DNA from: Choanephora cucurbitarum
Taxonomy: Eukaryota; Mucoromycota; Mucoromycetes; Mucorales; Choanephoraceae
Length of the DNA stretch: 64,000 nucleotides
Assembly: GCA_025331435.1 (NCBI GenBank)
Contig: JAIWNI010000020.1
Location: forward strand, 62,001 to 126,000
Direction of reading: 5' to 3'
The notes beneath the pieces were generated by a model, which saw only the letters and a list, made by a program, of their open reading frames with translations, was not told the origin of the DNA and searched no databases. Made by a program: the position numbers and the translations under genes. Below are positions 11,700 through 23,384 of this stretch, one piece after another. The first letter of the stretch is position 1. Every line of letters starts with the position of its first letter.

Positions 11700-12758
11700 T
11701 TAGACATACCAAAGACCAAACTTCTGAAGGTCCTTCTTCTTGTTTGAGCCTTTACGGTAATTTGCGTGGACGATCATTGGAGTCATTCCATATTTGGTAG
11801 GGATTTGTTTATCAAAGTAAGCACGACCATGGGGAAACAACATCAGATCCAAGAGCACGATGGAACTTGTCTGGTAGTTCAAGTTCATATCGTCCAATAC
11901 TCGGTTAATGGCACGTTGCTGAGTCACTTCAGGTATTTTGTCTTGCTCAGTGTCTTGAATGTAAATAGAGGCTGCCAAAATACGCTTGTTTGTGTCTGTG
12001 GGTCGCATTACGTAGAACCCAGAATTGATGATTTTTTGCTCTGTTTCTTGAGAAAATAAGGTTTCTGTTTGCTTTCTGGCGTTCAACTTCATGACCAAAT
12101 AATCGTATACGGCAGGTGAGGTAAACACAATATCAACATCCGAAAACCATACTGTCACACCTGTGTATAACAAACGTTCGACCACTAATGACTTCGAATG
12201 GGTAATGGGTGTGTATCCTGATGATAGCCACTCCTCGAATTGACCAGAGAGCTCCTTGTGGAACCATTCTTTAGGAATCATGACGACGTGCTTGCCATAT
12301 CCTGCCTCCTTCATTGTTGTCACAAATTCTTCATCAATAGCAAATACCAAGAACTTATCATCTAATTGGCACTTCTTGAGGGATTCAATCCAGTTCAAAG
12401 TGTATTCGGCCATGCCTTGGTTAGCGACTGCTGTTAACAAAATCTTCTCTTGTTTTGAACCAGAGATGCGAACATTGTAGGCAATAGCTTCTTCAATTTC
12501 AGGACTGAGGTGACCCCATGCCTTGGGCTTCCATTCTTTTTCGCTTACAGGCTTTGCTGTGACAGGAACAAGATCTTCTTCATCAGGTATATCCACATCT
12601 GATATCTCTGTAGCAATGTCTGATGCTCGCAAGTCTGTTTTTCCCGAAAACAATGCTCGACTGGGTGATATGTTAGATAAAAGAGCCAGTAGAGACACAA
12701 TGAATATAGAAGCAAGCAGCATAGTAAGCACTCGATTTTTAGGGAGTCTTTCCATCAT
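11700..12758 (-). CDS. Golgi-type II membrane nucleotide-sugar glycosyltransferase
   Basis: Single exon, 352 residues. Short basic N-terminus (MMERLPKNR), one hydrophobic anchor (about residues 11-30), a stem of some 80 residues and a luminal catalytic domain. The domain has the features of the nucleotide-diphospho-sugar transferase family (GT77-like, Pfam PF03407): an opening ILLTAVANQGMAEYTLNW, a helical SKSLVVERLL segment and the DxD motif in WFSDVDIVF, then NSGFYVMRPT and the closing MIVHANY. The DxD would bind metal and nucleotide sugar. Likely role is protein or lipid glycan extension in the Golgi; donor and acceptor cannot be told from sequence. Confidence 0.85.
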   Translation of the reverse strand: MMERLPKNRVLTMLLASIFIVSLLALLSNISPSRALFSGKTDLRASDIATEISDVDIPDEEDLVPVTAKPVSEKEWKPKAWGHLSPEIEEAIAYNVRISGSKQEKILLTAVANQGMAEYTLNWIESLKKCQLDDKFLVFAIDEEFVTTMKEAGYGKHVVMIPKEWFHKELSGQFEEWLSSGYTPITHSKSLVVERLLYTGVTVWFSDVDIVFTSPAVYDYLVMKLNARKQTETLFSQETEQKIINSGFYVMRPTDTNKRILAASIYIQDTEQDKIPEVTQQRAINRVLDDMNLNYQTSSIVLLDLMLFPHGRAYFDKQIPTKYGMTPMIVHANYRKGSNKKKDLQKFGLWYV

Positions 12759-14424
12759 CTTGGGTATTATTGCTATTCTTTAGGAAAGAAAGAAATAAAG
12801 AAAGAAAGAGAGGAAAAAGGGTAAAAAAAGGATGATGACAACAAAATTATCCCTTATAAGTTAGGCTTTGTGATCTTCTGTAATTTAATGTCAGCAAAGG
12901 CATATATAATTAATAATAAATTGATCTTATAGGCGAATACAAAGTGTAAGGGAGACGAGTGCCTATCATACTGTCTTGTTTGGTAACTCAATGTCTATAA
13001 GAGAAACTTATTTCGACACCTAGAATCGTCTCTGTGTTTATTGAGACCACGATTGTCATGTAAGACAGCGGAGGGACCCAAAAACCTACACCGATGAAAA
13101 TTGAAAAGTGTCGTTTATTTGTATTTTAAAGACCGACTGTCAACCAATATAAAACTTTATTGTCAGCGGTGCTTAACAGACTAGAGTCAGCCGCTCTTGA
13201 GTCATATACAACCGCGTAATCGTACTGTCACCCAACTTGACTAGAAAAGCATGATACAGAAAAGTAAAGCGAGTAAAAGGGTCTTTAGTGCCAACATGTT
13301 TAAATTAATCATCTTATCTAAAAATAAGGTGTACAAAGGGCGATTAATAGGACTACTTAAGCTTGCCCAATTGGAGCTCACTTGGATTGTTGGCTATTAA
13401 AACACAAAGCGTAGAAAACCCGGAAGTGCCTAAATAGATTTAAGGTCCTCTCCTCCCCTTTCAATTTCAAAAACGGCTCATGCGCACATCGGTATGAGCA
13501 TGACTGTTCATATTGCTTGATCTGGTTATCCATATTAGAAGACACTGACAAGATGGCTTAAAGTAACAATTGAGCATGTACTTTCGCGAGGCTTGAACAA
13601 TGTTTGTACCTATGTCATTAGTCCTTCAACTTCCTATTTAGGACAACAGGTTACAGCAAAATCCATTCATATTGCATCTTCTAAAAGTTGTTTAAGACCA
13701 TCGAAAACAAATTGGGAAGGTTATCATACTCCTCTCTTAGTGATCTACCTTTCCTTTGTATTTCTTTTTTTTTTCTTCTCTCTTTCTTTGTTTTGGCCCG
13801 AGCACGAAAATCGAAAATCATAGCATGAAACTAAAATCTCTTTTAGCTTCGCCGTTTAAAACTGAATAAAGAAGACTAAGCAATAGTAACCTTCCCGATT
13901 TGGTTCCTCAGGTCTGAGGGGTTACAGGATGAGACATCGGTTTTACTTGGTATGTCACCAATTGATGTTATGTTATACTTCTTTTTATCAAATGCATATT
14001 TAATAGTTTCAGAAATGCAAAAGAACAAGTACTTAGCTTACAACTTGGAGAGGCTTTATTTCTCTTTCTCCTTCAGCCTCTTAGAGAATCATGCCGTCAT
14101 TTCAACTATAAAAAGAAAGCTGGCTGCTCTTGTCAGCTGCCAGATCAATTGAGATTGCACAAAAGTATTTACTTTAGAAAAAACACTTTCTTTTGCTTCT
14201 GTGGATTATTTGGCTTTTGAAAGCCACAAAGTTAAATCTGTCCTATTCCTAAAATGTCTATTTTCAATGTCAAGCGTACCATACAAAACGCCATGTAACG
14301 GATGACACCATGTAAGTAATAGCAAAAAAAAAAAAATTGAGGTTACATTTCACAGTTATGAAAAGTAAAACTCTTGACCAATCATAAAGCCTTTTTTATT
14401 GATTATTAAATGTAAAGAAAAAAA
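12759..14424. other. intergenic region of 1.7 kb
   Basis: The 60 nt next to the glycosyltransferase start is a purine-rich GAAA-type tract (CT-rich on the coding strand), as seen at other promoters here. The remainder holds only short open frames without conserved features and a 3' UTR for the G-alpha gene. Nothing else is supported. Confidence 0.4.
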
Positions 14425-15628
14425 TCAGATTAATCCTTGATTATTCAGATTGTCTCTCAAAATAATATCATTTGTGGCAGACATAACAAACCCTATCTGC
14501 TGCGTATCTGTAGCACATGTAAAATGGGTATATACTTGTTTTGATGGTTGCTTGTTCAGGCTTAAGAATCGACGCATAATATACTGACACCCTTCTTCAT
14601 AAGTGTTGTCGCCTTGATAGTCAGAAAAAGTCTCTGATAGCTCTACCTGCTGTTCCTCTATCTTTTCTCGGAACAGGTCTGTCTTGTTTAAGAACAGAAT
14701 CAACGAAGTAGTTTCGAACCATCTAGAATTACAGATAGAATCAAACAATATAAACGATTCATGCATTCGATTCTGTACCATACAAAATCATTAAGGTGAC
14801 TTCAATCTCTTAATATAACTTGCCCTACCACTTGTTCATCTTCTATCAGTACTTGATCAAATTCAGACAACGCCACCATAAAAATGATGGCCACAACATT
14901 TTCAAAGCAATGGATCCATTTCTTTCGTTCTGATCTCTGACCACCTACATCAACCATACAATACAGCAAATCACCCATTCTGAACTTGTATTCAGTAATG
15001 CCTGTTGTCTTTGCTCGAGCACGTAATATATCTTGATTTGTAGGTAAATAGTCAGGCTGACTGATTCGATCCAAAGAATTAAAGAAACTAGCAAAACAAA
15101 AAAGAAAGAGTTGAGAAGAAAAAGAAAGGGGCCCACTTTCACTTGAACCTTTTTTTTTGTGTGTGTGTGTCTTTACTATTTAGCTGAATCATTCAATTGG
15201 TATTCACGGTTTCGACGGAACACTGACTTTAAGTTATAGTCTTGCCATAGTGTCTTGAGAGCATCAAACTGTTCTTCAGATAATGATTCTACTTGCATTG
15301 GCAATGTATCGATAGATTCGCGGCATTTTTCTGCTTCCTCGTCTTCAAGCTGTATACCCATCTCTTGCATGGCACTCAAAATAACTCGCATAGACTGAAC
15401 AATATTAGAGTAAACCACTTTCTTATATAACTCTTTCTCTTCCAGGCTATAGTCTCCTTCATGGATCAATTTCATCTGCTTAAGCACGGTTGATTTGCCT
15501 GACTCGCCAGCACCCAACATCAATAACTTTATCTCTTTTCTCATTTTACTTTTATCTTGACGAATTTGCTGATCAATCTCTTTGTTACGTGTTTGATCAG
15601 GCGTCTTCTTTGAAAGACGACAACCCAT
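14425..15628 (-). CDS. Heterotrimeric G-protein alpha subunit
   Basis: Exons 15628-15177, 15087-14829 and 14772-14425 join to 352 residues, the normal G-alpha length. I start at the second in-frame Met because MGCRLSKK gives the Gly2 N-myristoylation and Cys3 palmitoylation sites. Nucleotide motifs are all present: P-loop GAGESGKST, RxxTxGI switch I ([11 protein letters not shown]), switch [19 protein letters not shown] (FLNKTDLF) and TCATDT. The C-terminus, NLNNQGLI, is the receptor-contact tail and has no pertussis-toxin Cys. The protein couples membrane receptors to cAMP or MAPK signalling at the plasma membrane. Which fungal G-alpha group it belongs to needs a tree. Confidence 0.95.
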
Positions 15629-15738
15629 TTTTATTGCTTTAATCAACTATATCGGAATATTTAAAAGAGAAAAAAAAAGAAAGTTGGATAGTCTTTTTTA
15701 AAGTTTTTTTTTTATTAGATACTAATCGCAACTAGTTT

Positions 15739-18700
15739 TTAATCCAATAAGCTTCCTGGAGGTGGGGGAGGTCTTGGAGGTTGTTGTTGATAAACTGGCT
15801 GATGCCATTGTTGTCCGGGAACAGGTTGTTGCCATTGTTGAGGCTGTTGGGGTTGTTGCATGGGTGAAGGGTGGTAGGAAGGTTGATATCCTTGAGGGTG
15901 AGGGGGTAATGGTGGCTGGTTATAAGGTGATGGAGGTTGTTGTTGAGGAGGATTGGGGTGATATTGGGGACGGTATTGGTTTGGTAATGCATGGGTTTGA
16001 GGGGGGACCATATTACCTGGATAATAATTTTGCTGAGGCTGCTGATTAGAAAAGTTTGACGTTTGAGGTGTGAATGATCCTTGATGATAGATAGGATGTT
16101 GTTGCTGTTGTTGTTGAAGAGGAGACTGGATTGGAGGAGGAACAGCAGCAGCAGTAGCAGGTACATAAGGAGAAGGAGGTTGTTGATAAGTAGGTGTTGT
16201 AGGCGAATTGTATATAGTGTATGCTGGTGTATTAGCCTGGACAGGAGGAGTATGATAGGACTGTTGTGGAACAAATGCTTGTGGTTTAGGTGGAGGCGCA
16301 GGTGTGTAACTCAAAGGAGCACTAGGCTCATTGCCAATGGACATTTGACGTGTTTGGTTTGTGAGCTGAGAGATAGAAGGAGGTACAGACGGCAAAGGAG
16401 GAGCAGTATATTTGTTCAATGTCTCACGTAACAACTCTTGCTCTCGGCTACTTTTGCTGCTTTCAATCGAATCAATCAAACGGTTTCTTTCATTGGCTCT
16501 TTCGCTGACAAAGCGTTGAATGTTGCGTTGCAAGGACTCGATTGTGTCTTGAAGGCCAGAATAAAACTGAATGCCACGCTGAAGACCTTCCTTGATGTCT
16601 GCATGGATCAGATTGGCCTCACTGAAATCCACTGTCAGATTGCGGCGTAATCGCTCAGCTTTGTCGTGCTGCGCTTGCAACGTTTGTGCTGCGGTGCCTT
16701 CCATGAGGCTTTTGAAGGCAGCTGTTAGTTCTTGAATGGTTTGTTGTTGATGCTGGATAGTAGCTGAGATGCGTTGTTGATGAGGTCGAAACTTTTCGAG
16801 CTCTGCAGCAAAAATGTGTTGCTCCACATTTGCCTTTTTGTTCAAAATCAACAGCTGAGAAATATCATCTTGCATCGTCTAGAAAAAAAAAAGATGAGTA
16901 TCAAAAGAAGGACAGCAGACAAGTAAAGAGTGTGTAGTACCTTTTCCTTGAGATCACGGAAGGTCTCATCGCGATCCTTTTCGATCTTTCGAAGTTTCTC
17001 AATGATGTTTTCCACACGCTGTACTTTTTCGTCCAAGTCAGTGTCGGTTGTCTGACTTTGACCTCCAAAGTCTAGGTCGAGTAAATCCATGCTTGCACTG
17101 TTCTTCTTTGAGCCATTGTCTGTCATTGAAGATACAATACACTCAGCATAGGCGCCTTCCAACTGTTGACTTTGACCTCCCAATTTGAGAATATCGATAT
17201 TGCGTCTAGCAGATTCGTATTTGCTAAGCAGTTGGTTATCAGATAAAGCTGCGCTGTCCAATGTACGGCGATGATTGGCAATATCATGTCGAAATTCAGA
17301 AGTCAATGAGCCTGAAGGTGGTTGAGTCCATTGATCGTTGTATTGCACTCGGCCATGCTCGCACTCTTTCATTTCTTGATCTAATGTCAAGCTAGCTTCA
17401 TCAAGTGACTGTCTTGCTTTTGTCTTTGCGGCAGTCAACGCGCTTATCAAGTGAGCGATGGATGCCTGACGTTCATCCGAAGCAATACGGTCAGCCCAAG
17501 CTCTGACTTCAGAAGGAGGAGAAGCATAGCTATCAAGCGAGGCATTGGAAGACTGTTGCTTGAACTTGGAAAGTGAACCAGGTAGTTTCATGTAATCCAG
17601 GGAAGCGCTCAATTCAGCCTTGGCCAGATCACAGCGCTCATTTTCGGCACGCAAGAGTTTAGCAATCTCTTCAGAATAAAGAGAGGCACTCTCGTGCACA
17701 CTGATAGGGATCAGCTTAGAAAACAGATCAGCGCCAATCACCTTTTTCATTTCATCTGGGCCGTACAGTTCAGAGATCGGAATGGTCTTGACGGCCTTGA
17801 GACGATCGATGGGTGTCAAGATGGATTCTTGAGGCACTGTTTCATGATAGATCATGTCGTTATCACGTGTTGCGCTGTGGAGCTTTTCGGTACAGGTAGC
17901 ACTCTTTGTCTTGCACAGTTCCTGAAGAGCCACTGCGCTTTCTGAAGGAACAGTTCCGTTTGCATGGTTTGAGGACAGCAAGGCAGAGGTCAGCCCATTA
18001 GCCAATTTGGATGCTTCCTTTGCAGCCGACTCAGCTGCTGCATACCGACTGACACATTCACCGTACTTTGCCTCTGCTTCATGAGCAGCTGCCTTATGTT
18101 CCTGAGCCACAGCCGCATAGTATTTCTGCTTCACTTGACAGATTACAATCCAAGACTTGTCTACGCCCACACCTCGGTTGACTGCATCACCCAAGGCATC
18201 AATCAGATTACCATAGACCCAGGCTATATGACTAGCCAGTTTTGCTACCAAGTTATCCTTTGATTTCTCTCGCAGACTACTCTCCAGAAAACATTCTTGT
18301 GCCTGAGCAAGCATCAGTTCGCTCAACATGTTGACTGTCTCACGGCTCAAATCCTCAGAGGGTGCATGCAAAAAGTTGTCGTTGATATATTGAAACATGC
18401 CAGCTGAAGCTTGAAAGTAATGGAAAGCCTTCTTGCGACCTTCAGCTTCAGCTCTGTTTTGAGCGCTTGCAATGGCCGATAAGGTAGCTGCCTCGTTAAA
18501 GATAACGCTTGCTTTCTCAAAAGCTAACGAGTATTGTGATATCGCGCGATTGTTAAAGGCATCGTACCTTATTTTTCAGATGAGTCAAACAAGTATAGGA
18601 TCCTCAACGCACTTACCAGTTAAACAGAACTTTCACATGTTTTTCGTCTACAGGGAAACGCAAGTCAAGTAACTCGAGTTGACCAAAATAGCGATAGAGT

Positions 18701-18897
18701 AAGTCTCGGCCGGTCATGTCCTTTCCTGCACCACGCATGTCTTGGCGTAACCTATTGAAAGACTGAGTTTCTTCTTTATATTTTTCGGGATCGTCTTGAT
18801 AGAATCGCGCAATGTATTTCTTGAGAGGATGAACCCAATCGACATCATCTGTCTTTTTGAAAGGGGCGCTGATAAAAGGTATTTGAGGTGTGGCCAT
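15739..18897 (-). CDS. BRO1: Bro1/Rim20-family ESCRT-III associated protein
   Basis: Exons 18897-18617, 18567-16941 and 16878-15739 (introns 49 and 62 nt) join to 1015 residues. The N-terminal Bro1 domain (about 1-390) is clear: NRLRQDMRGAGKD, YRYFGQLELLDLRFPV and the QYSLAFEKASVIFN helix. A long helical V-domain follows (about 400-770) and then a Pro/Gln/Tyr-rich tail ending PPPPPGSLLD. Bro1 binds Snf7/ESCRT-III on endosomes, stabilises it and recruits the deubiquitinase Doa4; the Pro-rich tail contacts partners. The tail is low complexity, which explains overlapping open frames on both strands there. Rim20 is the alternative, but Rim20 lacks such a Pro-rich end. Confidence 0.92.
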
Positions 18898-20404
18898 CTC
18901 TGCTTTCACTCTAGAGAAACACACAAAAAAAAAGGGAGGAAAAAAAAAGAAATCAAGCCAAGCGGTAACACCACACAAACAGCGACTCTTGCTTTTTTTT
19001 TTCACTCTTCTTACTTTTGTACCACCTTCAAAACTGAGTAAAGTTTGTTTTTTTTTGGTGTTTTATGCAAAAGAAAAACAGGAGAGTTTTTTTTACTTGA
19101 ACTTATCATGCTTCTCTCTCATCTTTAAGTCCTTCAGTGTATGTATGGATAAACAAGAGCATGGCGATTCAACCAAGAAGGAAAATAAAAAACAAACTCA
19201 TATAGATAACCTACAAGTAGCGATAGTTGATAGGAAATTAATCGACAGCAATTATCCGCTTTCATGATGTAATCTGCAGTTATTTTAAATGTAGTCAAAT
19301 AAGCAGTGTTTTATTGAAAATGGAAGAATGGAATGGATCTGGATTCTTTCCAACTAGAAAGAGAAACAGGCTATATAGATTGCACTGCAGGATCCTAAAG
19401 TCGGCATTGACTAGATATAGAACATCGTCCTGTTACATTGGTCTGTGTTCAAAACCAATAAAAGAGGTAAGACCATAGAAAAAAAAAAATAGCAGATCCT
19501 TAATACAAAAAAAAATAGCAGATCAAGTTTTTTTTTAATAGAAAACCATAAGCAGCATCATCTCAAGTCTGACTTGATTTAAAGCAAAAGAGTGAATAGG
19601 CTTGAGTTAAGTGTCTTTAAGTGATATGTGTACAGTTTGTTTTATTTGTGAATGTATTATGCTGTACGGAAGCAACCAATATAGACCACCATGTCCGAAA
19701 TGGCATCATGGTTCTTTTGTACAACTCAGCTAAAGACCCTGATTTATTTCTCTCGTTTTCTCTTGCTTTCTCTCTCTCTTTCATTTGTAAACAATAAAAG
19801 GACTTTAGATGGTGGAGTCAGAAAAAACTCGCATATGTCCATTTATGGAAATTACCAATAAGCGCTCATTATTTATTGCCAGATCAACCAAAAAAGAAAT
19901 TTTATTATAATTCTAATCAATAAGTGCAATTTATAATTATTAAGCATTTGTCATTGCCATTCCTTTTTTTCATTATAGTTTCCAAATTAGGATTGACAGA
20001 GAGCCATGGCCATCCTTTTTTTTTTTTTTGTAATTGTAAAATAGTTTATTCTTTACTCCTCTTTTCATAAGAAAATAAAATAAAAAAATAAGCAGTAGAG
20101 CTGAGATTGATTACTTCTTTTGGAAAGATCCCAAAATATCAAAGTCGTACGTTTTGGTCCAAAAGTCAACAAACCAATCAAATGACTAGGGAGCGACGAT
20201 TTACATCATCTGGAGAAATTTGCGTATGATATCATCGCACCTATTAAAAGAATTTGATAAAAACTACAGCTTAATTAAAATTCCGCGTTTATTACTTTTC
20301 GGGAAAGTAAAAAAAAAAAAAAAGTACTATAAATGAATAAAGAACCAAATTGCATAAAATAATAACCTTTTTTTTTCTTTTTCTACTTTACTTTATATAT
20401 AATC
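18898..20404. other. intergenic region of 1.5 kb
   Basis: AT-rich with many A or T homopolymers. A 41-codon open frame at 19145-19267 (Met-Asp-Lys-Gln start, very hydrophilic) is too short and unsupported to call. Promoter of the BRO1 gene lies at the left edge; a TATA-like and pyrimidine-rich segment precedes the small gene at the right edge. Confidence 0.4.
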
Positions 20405-20596
20405 ATGCCAAAACAACAAGACGCACCCAAGAGATATACAAGAGATGAAATCATGGCTATGGCAAGACATGAATATGCCAGACAACTCTCTCTCTACACA
20501 AAAGCACAACTGACCAAATACAGTGCCAATAAGCCCTCAGTTACCAAAACACCTTCAAATACAGCATCTACTCCTTCTGCAAGAATTGTGTGTTAA
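20405..20596 (+). CDS. Small orphan protein of 63 residues
   Basis: Uninterrupted frame MPKQQDAPKR...SARIVC. The first half is charged and likely helical (RDEIMAMARHEYARQL), the second half Ser/Thr/Pro-rich and disordered. A T/CT-rich tract and TATATATA-like sequence sit just before the ATG, as at other genes here, and codon choice is similar to its neighbours. No family recognised. The C-terminal Cys is the last residue, so it is not a CAAX box. It may be a genuine small gene or an exon of something larger. Confidence 0.45.
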   Translation: MPKQQDAPKRYTRDEIMAMARHEYARQLSLYTKAQLTKYSANKPSVTKTPSNTASTPSARIVC

Positions 20597-21486
20597 ATCA
20601 ATGATTCAGCAAAACTAGTGTAAATAACATCAAGACTTGTCCTTCCATTTTCATTGTATATGATCATACCCTCTCGCCTTTTCTCTCTGTCTCTGTTACT
20701 ATTTTTTTTTCTTTATTGCATAGTGTATATATCACATAGATAGATCATTTGTTCTGTTCTTTCATAATCATCCTAATAAATTACTCTTCACTTACATTTG
20801 GTTCTTAATTTCCTTTTTTGGAATTGCTCTCTATTGTACTACAGCCAGTTGCCTATAGAACATTGAAAGAAAAAAACAGAAGAAATCAAGTGGATTTAAA
20901 CTTTGTGCACCCTTTCTTTAACTCTTTCATAATCAGCATTTTCTATAGGCTATGCCGATCTGATATTCATTCTCTCTTACTTTATTCACTCAAGTATAAT
21001 TTCTTGAACCGCCAATGTATCACATTTCAATGACGAAGTGATTTTGAGGACGTCAAAAGGAGGGACTTGATGTAAGAATTCTTGAACTAAAAAAATATGC
21101 TAAACAAGTAAATCCTAAACCTTATGTAACAACAGTTGGTTTCTATGGGTTCATGAATGACTTTCTCTTTACGTCTTATCGAAACCATGGCTCAGGTACT
21201 ATGACAACTCTGTTTTTAAGCAAACCATTCTTTTTTAAGGCGGATAACCAAAATGAGTAACCCTTTTTTCCACCCTCTATGTTTAGTTTGATTCCCTCTT
21301 TACTGAGTTGAAATCAAATCCAAAGGCAGCTATCCTTTCTGAAACATCATTACTCCTCTTACATTGCTTTATATTCTTTATTTCTCCAAAAAAGAAACTT
21401 GGTTTTGCCTTTTTCTTAAAATGGTAAACTCTACATTCATTATGTAATTGTCTTTCCAGCTACGAAACCCTCCGAGGAGGGATATT
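20597..21486. other. intergenic region
   Basis: About 890 nt of AT-rich sequence with T-rich and CT-rich runs; 3' flanks of the small orphan gene and of MDJ1. No further supported feature. Confidence 0.4.
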
Positions 21487-23006
21487 TTATTCATCGACTA
21501 AGGCAGCATATTTCTTGATGATGTCTCGTTGTTTGTCTTGTAGTGATCTAATAAGCGAGAAACGTCAGAGAGACAGAAGACAGTTGAGATGGGTTTACTT
21601 TACCTTGGTAATTCAATCTTTAGTTGAACAATCTGATCACCTCGAGATGATCCCTTCAGTCGTTGAATGCCTCTACCTCTCAAGGCAATACTGTCTTGTG
21701 GCTGAGAACCAGGTGGAATCTTGAGTTCGACATCACCATCGATCGTAGGGATCCTGACTTTTCCACCCAACATGGCCTTATAGAACGGAACTTTGGCATC
21801 ACAAAAGATATCGGCATCTTGTCGACGAAAGACAGGCGACGGTTTGATCTATTTGAACAGCATAAGTTGATGATCTTGAGATACAAAAAAGACAGCTTAC
21901 ATTCAAAGAGACAAAGAGATCTCCATGAGGACCATTGCCTTTGAGAGGCGCATCGCCTGCACCAGGAACACGTATACGACTATGATTGTCTACACCTGCA
22001 GGAATGGTCACCTGAACCTGTTTGTTTCCACGTACCTTACCTGCACTCTGACAGGTAGGGCATTGTGCATTGGGCGGGATAGACTGGCCAAGACCACCAC
22101 AAGCCTGACAGGTGGATTGCATATGAAATCCTCCCATCTGAATTGCCTGGAAGCCTGTGCCATGACATAAGCGACATGATGACTTGGCATGACCTGCCTT
22201 TAGACCTGATCCTTGACAGGTAGGACAATGCGTCACACTTTGCACAGTGATTGTCTTGGTGACGCCTTTAACAGCTTCCATGAAATCAATGGTCAATGGG
22301 ACCTGAGTTGTCTTGAGTGAGCCTTTTTTTTTCTTTCTTTCTTTCTTTCTTTATTTTACCTGAATATCTTCACCACTTGTTGTCCTGAATGGATCTCCTC
22401 CTGCTGCACTTCCAAACCCTGCATCACCAAATCCACCGCCAAATCCACCGCCAAAGAACTGACTAAAGATATCATTTGGATCAAATCCACCTGAACTATA
22501 AAACCCTTTGGCTCCATCATTCCCACTTGAATAATTATGGTGTCCAAATTGATCATATTGCTTTCGTTTCTCTTCATCTGACAACATCTCATATGCTTCT
22601 TGAATCTGCACAAACTTTTCTCTGGCCTCTTTGTCTTTGTTGGTATCAGGATGATATTGTTTAGCGAGTTTATAATAGGCTTTCTTAATATCATTCTGAC
22701 TGGATGATCTGGAGATGCCTAATGTCTTGTAAGGGTCTTGTTGTTTTGCTGAATGAGTCGTATGGAATCCTTTCTTGAAGATAAGTTATAGATCACAACA
22801 GAACACATGTGGCTCCTTATGCTCTCTATTCAACCCAAAAGAGAGACTGAAGCTTACCTTATAACACAAGAAAGGACATACAATTGCACTGGATTGGATA
22901 TCTATCAAGATGTTATAGGCCTGGAAAAGATAATAACATGGTACTAATTACCTTGATGAGTCATGGGTATTCTATAAAATCGTGTTTTCAATAATGTACG
23001 TAACAT
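21487..23006 (-). CDS. MDJ1: Mitochondrial type I DnaJ (Hsp40) co-chaperone
   Basis: Five exons (23006-22952, 22769-22360, 22302-21901, 21848-21604, 21547-21487) join in frame to 390 residues. Exon 1 gives a presequence-like leader, [18 protein letters not shown]. The J domain follows ([16 protein letters not shown] in [13 protein letters not shown]), then a Gly/Phe-rich linker, four zinc-binding repeats ([32 protein letters not shown]) and the C-terminal substrate-binding domains. Class I DnaJ with a mitochondrial leader fits Mdj1, partner of matrix Hsp70 in folding imported proteins. The first intron is 182 nt, about three times the norm here. The gene is divergent from the aldo-keto reductase. 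Confidence 0.93.
22331..22352. repeat. CTTT tetranucleotide microsatellite
   Basis: Tandem TTTC/CTTT units inside the second intron of MDJ1, next to its donor side. On the minus (coding) strand it reads as a purine run. Simple-sequence repeat only. Confidence 0.7.
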
Positions 23007-23384
23007 GGTGGGGGAAAACTAAATAATAATAATAAAAAAAAAGAGAGTTTCCTATAGTTGAATGGGAAAAATAAAATAAAAGAAAGTAAATTCTAGAGAT
23101 TTCGATAGGATAACTTATGCTAGATTTCAAGATGCTTCATTTTCATTGGATGGGGTGTACTTAAGTCAAAGACATGTTCTTAAAAAGGAAATGGATAGCA
23201 GTGATGGATTACGTTTTTTTTTTTTTGACTAAAATAAAAAAAGGCCTGTCAGTCAATCAAAGGATGATTAATCATTTCATCATTTTGTGACACGCTTTAG
23301 ACATGGAGATCTTTAAAGATAAAAGAAGCGCTACTTTTCTTCTTTTCTTCTTTTCTTTACTTTTATTTTTTTTTTTATTCTATC
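23007..23384. promoter_or_regulatory. divergent promoter region, MDJ1 / aldo-keto reductase
   Basis: Only 378 nt separate the two ATGs, so both promoters are here. The right end is a dense CTTTT/T tract ending 10 nt before the reductase ATG. I see no CCAAT- or HSE-type array that I would defend. Confidence 0.45.

Noticed and set aside
13140..13230. Possible tRNA-like segment
   Set aside because: No B-box (GGTTCRANNCC) or cloverleaf could be formed; the similarity was only to a D-arm word.
15762..16431. Plus-strand open frames rich in Val/Gly/Glu or Arg/Leu opposite the BRO1 tail
   Set aside because: By-products of the Pro/Gln-rich low-complexity coding strand.
18890..19267. 125-codon plus-strand open frame overlapping the BRO1 start
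   Set aside because: Lys- and Phe-rich from homopolymer runs; overlaps the promoter and first codons of BRO1 in antisense; no motif.
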